Shown here piece after piece: positions 6,198-7,108 of a stretch of 7,108 nucleotides of DNA. Position 1 is the first letter of the stretch. Every line of letters starts with the position of its first letter. Both the position numbers and the translations under genes were made by a program. This stretch comes from an uncultured Pseudomonadota bacterium. GTDB taxonomy: Bacteria > Pseudomonadota > Gammaproteobacteria > Burkholderiales > Usitatibacteraceae. The DNA is taken from NCBI GenBank assembly GCA_937898635.1, contig CALEJW010000228.1:1-7108 (forward strand), in the 5' to 3' direction. The notes beneath the pieces were generated by a model, which was not told where the DNA came from, did not search any database, and saw only the letters and a program-made list of their open reading frames with translations.

Positions 6198-6957
6198 AGG
6201 CGGCGGCCGAGCGCGGTTCGCCGCACACGGCGCAATGCGGGTCGCGTGACAGGCGCACCTCGTGCCAGCGCATGGCGCGGGCGTCGAAGAGGAGCAGGCG
6301 CCCGGCGAGCGTCTCTCCCACGCCCGCAAGGAGCTTGATCGCCTCCATCGCCTGCATCGCGCCGATCACGCCGACCAGGGGCGCGAAGACGCCCATCGTC
6401 GCGCAGCGTTCCTCCTCCCCGCCGGCGGCCGGAAAGAGGCAGTGGTAACAGGCCGAGCCCGGCAAGCGGTGGTCGAACACCGCGACCTGGCCGTCGAACC
6501 GGATGCCCGCGCCGGAGACGAGCGGCACGCGCGCGCGCACGCAGGCCTCGCTGATGGCGTGGCGGGTGGCGAAGTTGTCGGAGCAGTCGAGGACCACGTC
6601 GGATTCCCTCGCGAGGGCGCGCAGTCGCTCCGGCGAGAGGCGCTCCTCGAGGGCGACTACGTTGATCTCCGGGTTGATCGCCGCGAGGGTCGCCGCGGCC
6701 GAGGCGGCCTTGTTGCGCCCGATCGCGTCGACGCGATGGACCACCTGGCGCTGGAGGTTCGTGAGATCGACCGAGTCCCCGTCGGCGACCGTGATGCGGC
6801 CCACGCCGCTCGACGCGAGATAGGGGAGCGCGCCGGAACCCAGGCCGCCGGCGCCCACGACGAGGGCGCGCGAGGCGAGGAGGCGTTCCTGGGACTCCTC
6901 GCCGAATCCTTCCAGCAGGAGGTGGCGGCTGTACCGGAGCCGCTGGAGGTCTTCCAC
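6196..6957 (-). CDS. moeB: Molybdopterin-synthase adenylyltransferase MoeB (HesA/MoeB/ThiF family)
   Basis: This E1-like enzyme adenylates the C-terminal glycine of a small sulfur-carrier protein (MoaD in molybdopterin synthesis; ThiS for ThiF relatives) so that it can receive sulfur. The 253-residue protein is complete. It shows the nucleotide-binding GAGGLG (35-40), D59, the NLQRQ motif (67-71), K83, the catalytic-type Asp127 in DCSDN, and C185 in a region matching the MoeB/ThiF active-site loop. Two CxxC pairs (C170/C173 and C242/C245) bind structural zinc. GVIGAMQAMEAIKLLAG (196-212) is strongly conserved. No rhodanese domain is fused. The start is a GTG at 6957, giving the family-like LQRLRYSRHLLL; the Shine-Dalgarno match is poor. 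It lies 22 bp after the S41-type peptidase gene. Specificity for MoaD rather than ThiS or another carrier cannot be decided from sequence alone, since no partner gene is in view. Confidence 0.88.
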   Translation of the reverse strand: MEDLQRLRYSRHLLLEGFGEESQERLLASRALVVGAGGLGSGALPYLASSGVGRITVADGDSVDLTNLQRQVVHRVDAIGRNKAASAAATLAAINPEINVVALEERLSPERLRALARESDVVLDCSDNFATRHAISEACVRARVPLVSGAGIRFDGQVAVFDHRLPGSACYHCLFPAAGGEEERCATMGVFAPLVGVIGAMQAMEAIKLLAGVGETLAGRLLLFDARAMRWHEVRLSRDPHCAVCGEPRSAAA

Positions 6958-6979
6958 GGCGCGCCGGGGAGCGACCGCG

Positions 6980-7108
6980 CTACTTGGCCGACGCCGCGGT
7001 GATGGGAAGGCCCTTGAGGTGCTTCAGCGCGGCCGCGAGCTGGACGTCCTCGCGCTTGGCGGCCTCGCCGGCGGGCTTCCCTTCGGCCTTCGCGTCGGCC
7101 TTCGCGTC
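6980..7108 (-). CDS. Probable S41 (carboxy-terminal processing) peptidase, C-terminal 42 residues only
   Basis: The frame enters from the right edge and ends with TAG at 6982-6980. The visible tail begins with a low-complexity DAKADAKAEGKPAGEAAKRE stretch and then reads DVQLAAALKHLKGLPITAAS. The DxQL..AL..LKG segment resembles the C-terminal end of betaproteobacterial S41/Ctp-type periplasmic peptidases. Such genes often sit directly before a MoeB/ThiF gene in these bacteria, which supports the call. None of the catalytic or PDZ regions is in the window, so the identification rests on the tail and the context. It appears to lead the moeB-DUF4124 transcription unit. Confidence 0.6.
   Translation of the reverse strand, partial: DAKADAKAEGKPAGEAAKREDVQLAAALKHLKGLPITAASAK

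Overview
This is a high-GC chromosomal core region, most likely from a betaproteobacterium. Three things point there: the order rpsU - GatB/YqeY gene - dnaG - rpoD with tsaD (gcp) divergent from rpsU; the close match of RpoD, DnaG, bS21, YqeY and TsaD to proteobacterial forms; and a MoeB/ThiF-type gene directly after an S41-type peptidase gene, with DUF4124 proteins nearby. The exact genus cannot be read from this window. Three of the nine genes start with GTG (rpoD, tsaD, moeB) and one probably starts with TTG. The high GC content produces many long open frames opposite real genes; these are shadows.

Left block (1-3983, minus strand, transcribed right to left): the macromolecular synthesis operon. 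rpsU (ribosomal protein bS21) comes first, then a 148-residue GatB/YqeY-family protein, then dnaG (primase), then rpoD (primary sigma factor; the C-terminal part, including most of region 2, lies beyond the left edge). This operon couples translation, replication priming and transcription initiation. The junctions carry the likely control points: a 10-bp inverted repeat after rpsU, an 8-bp inverted repeat after yqeY, a dnaG start without an evident ribosome-binding site, and an AT-rich dnaG/rpoD junction with tandem stop codons and a good GGAG site before rpoD.

Centre (3984-5098): a 101-bp divergent spacer separates rpsU from tsaD. It holds the most AT-rich patch in the window, where plausible -10 elements for both directions overlap. 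tsaD runs rightward and encodes the complete 337-residue t6A tRNA-modification enzyme.

Right block (5095-7108, minus strand): the 3' end of a probable S41 (carboxy-terminal processing) peptidase gene, moeB (E1-like adenylyltransferase), and two tandem paralogous secreted DUF4124 proteins. Spacings of 22 bp, 11 bp and -8 bp suggest one transcription unit, whose promoter lies outside the window. It converges on tsaD, and the two terminal genes overlap in one palindromic CTAG that supplies the TAG stop on both strands.

I see no mobile element, CRISPR array, tRNA, rRNA or defence system. No new multi-gene system is evident. The least understood elements are the DUF4124 pair with its MoeB neighbour and the structured junctions of the rpsU operon.
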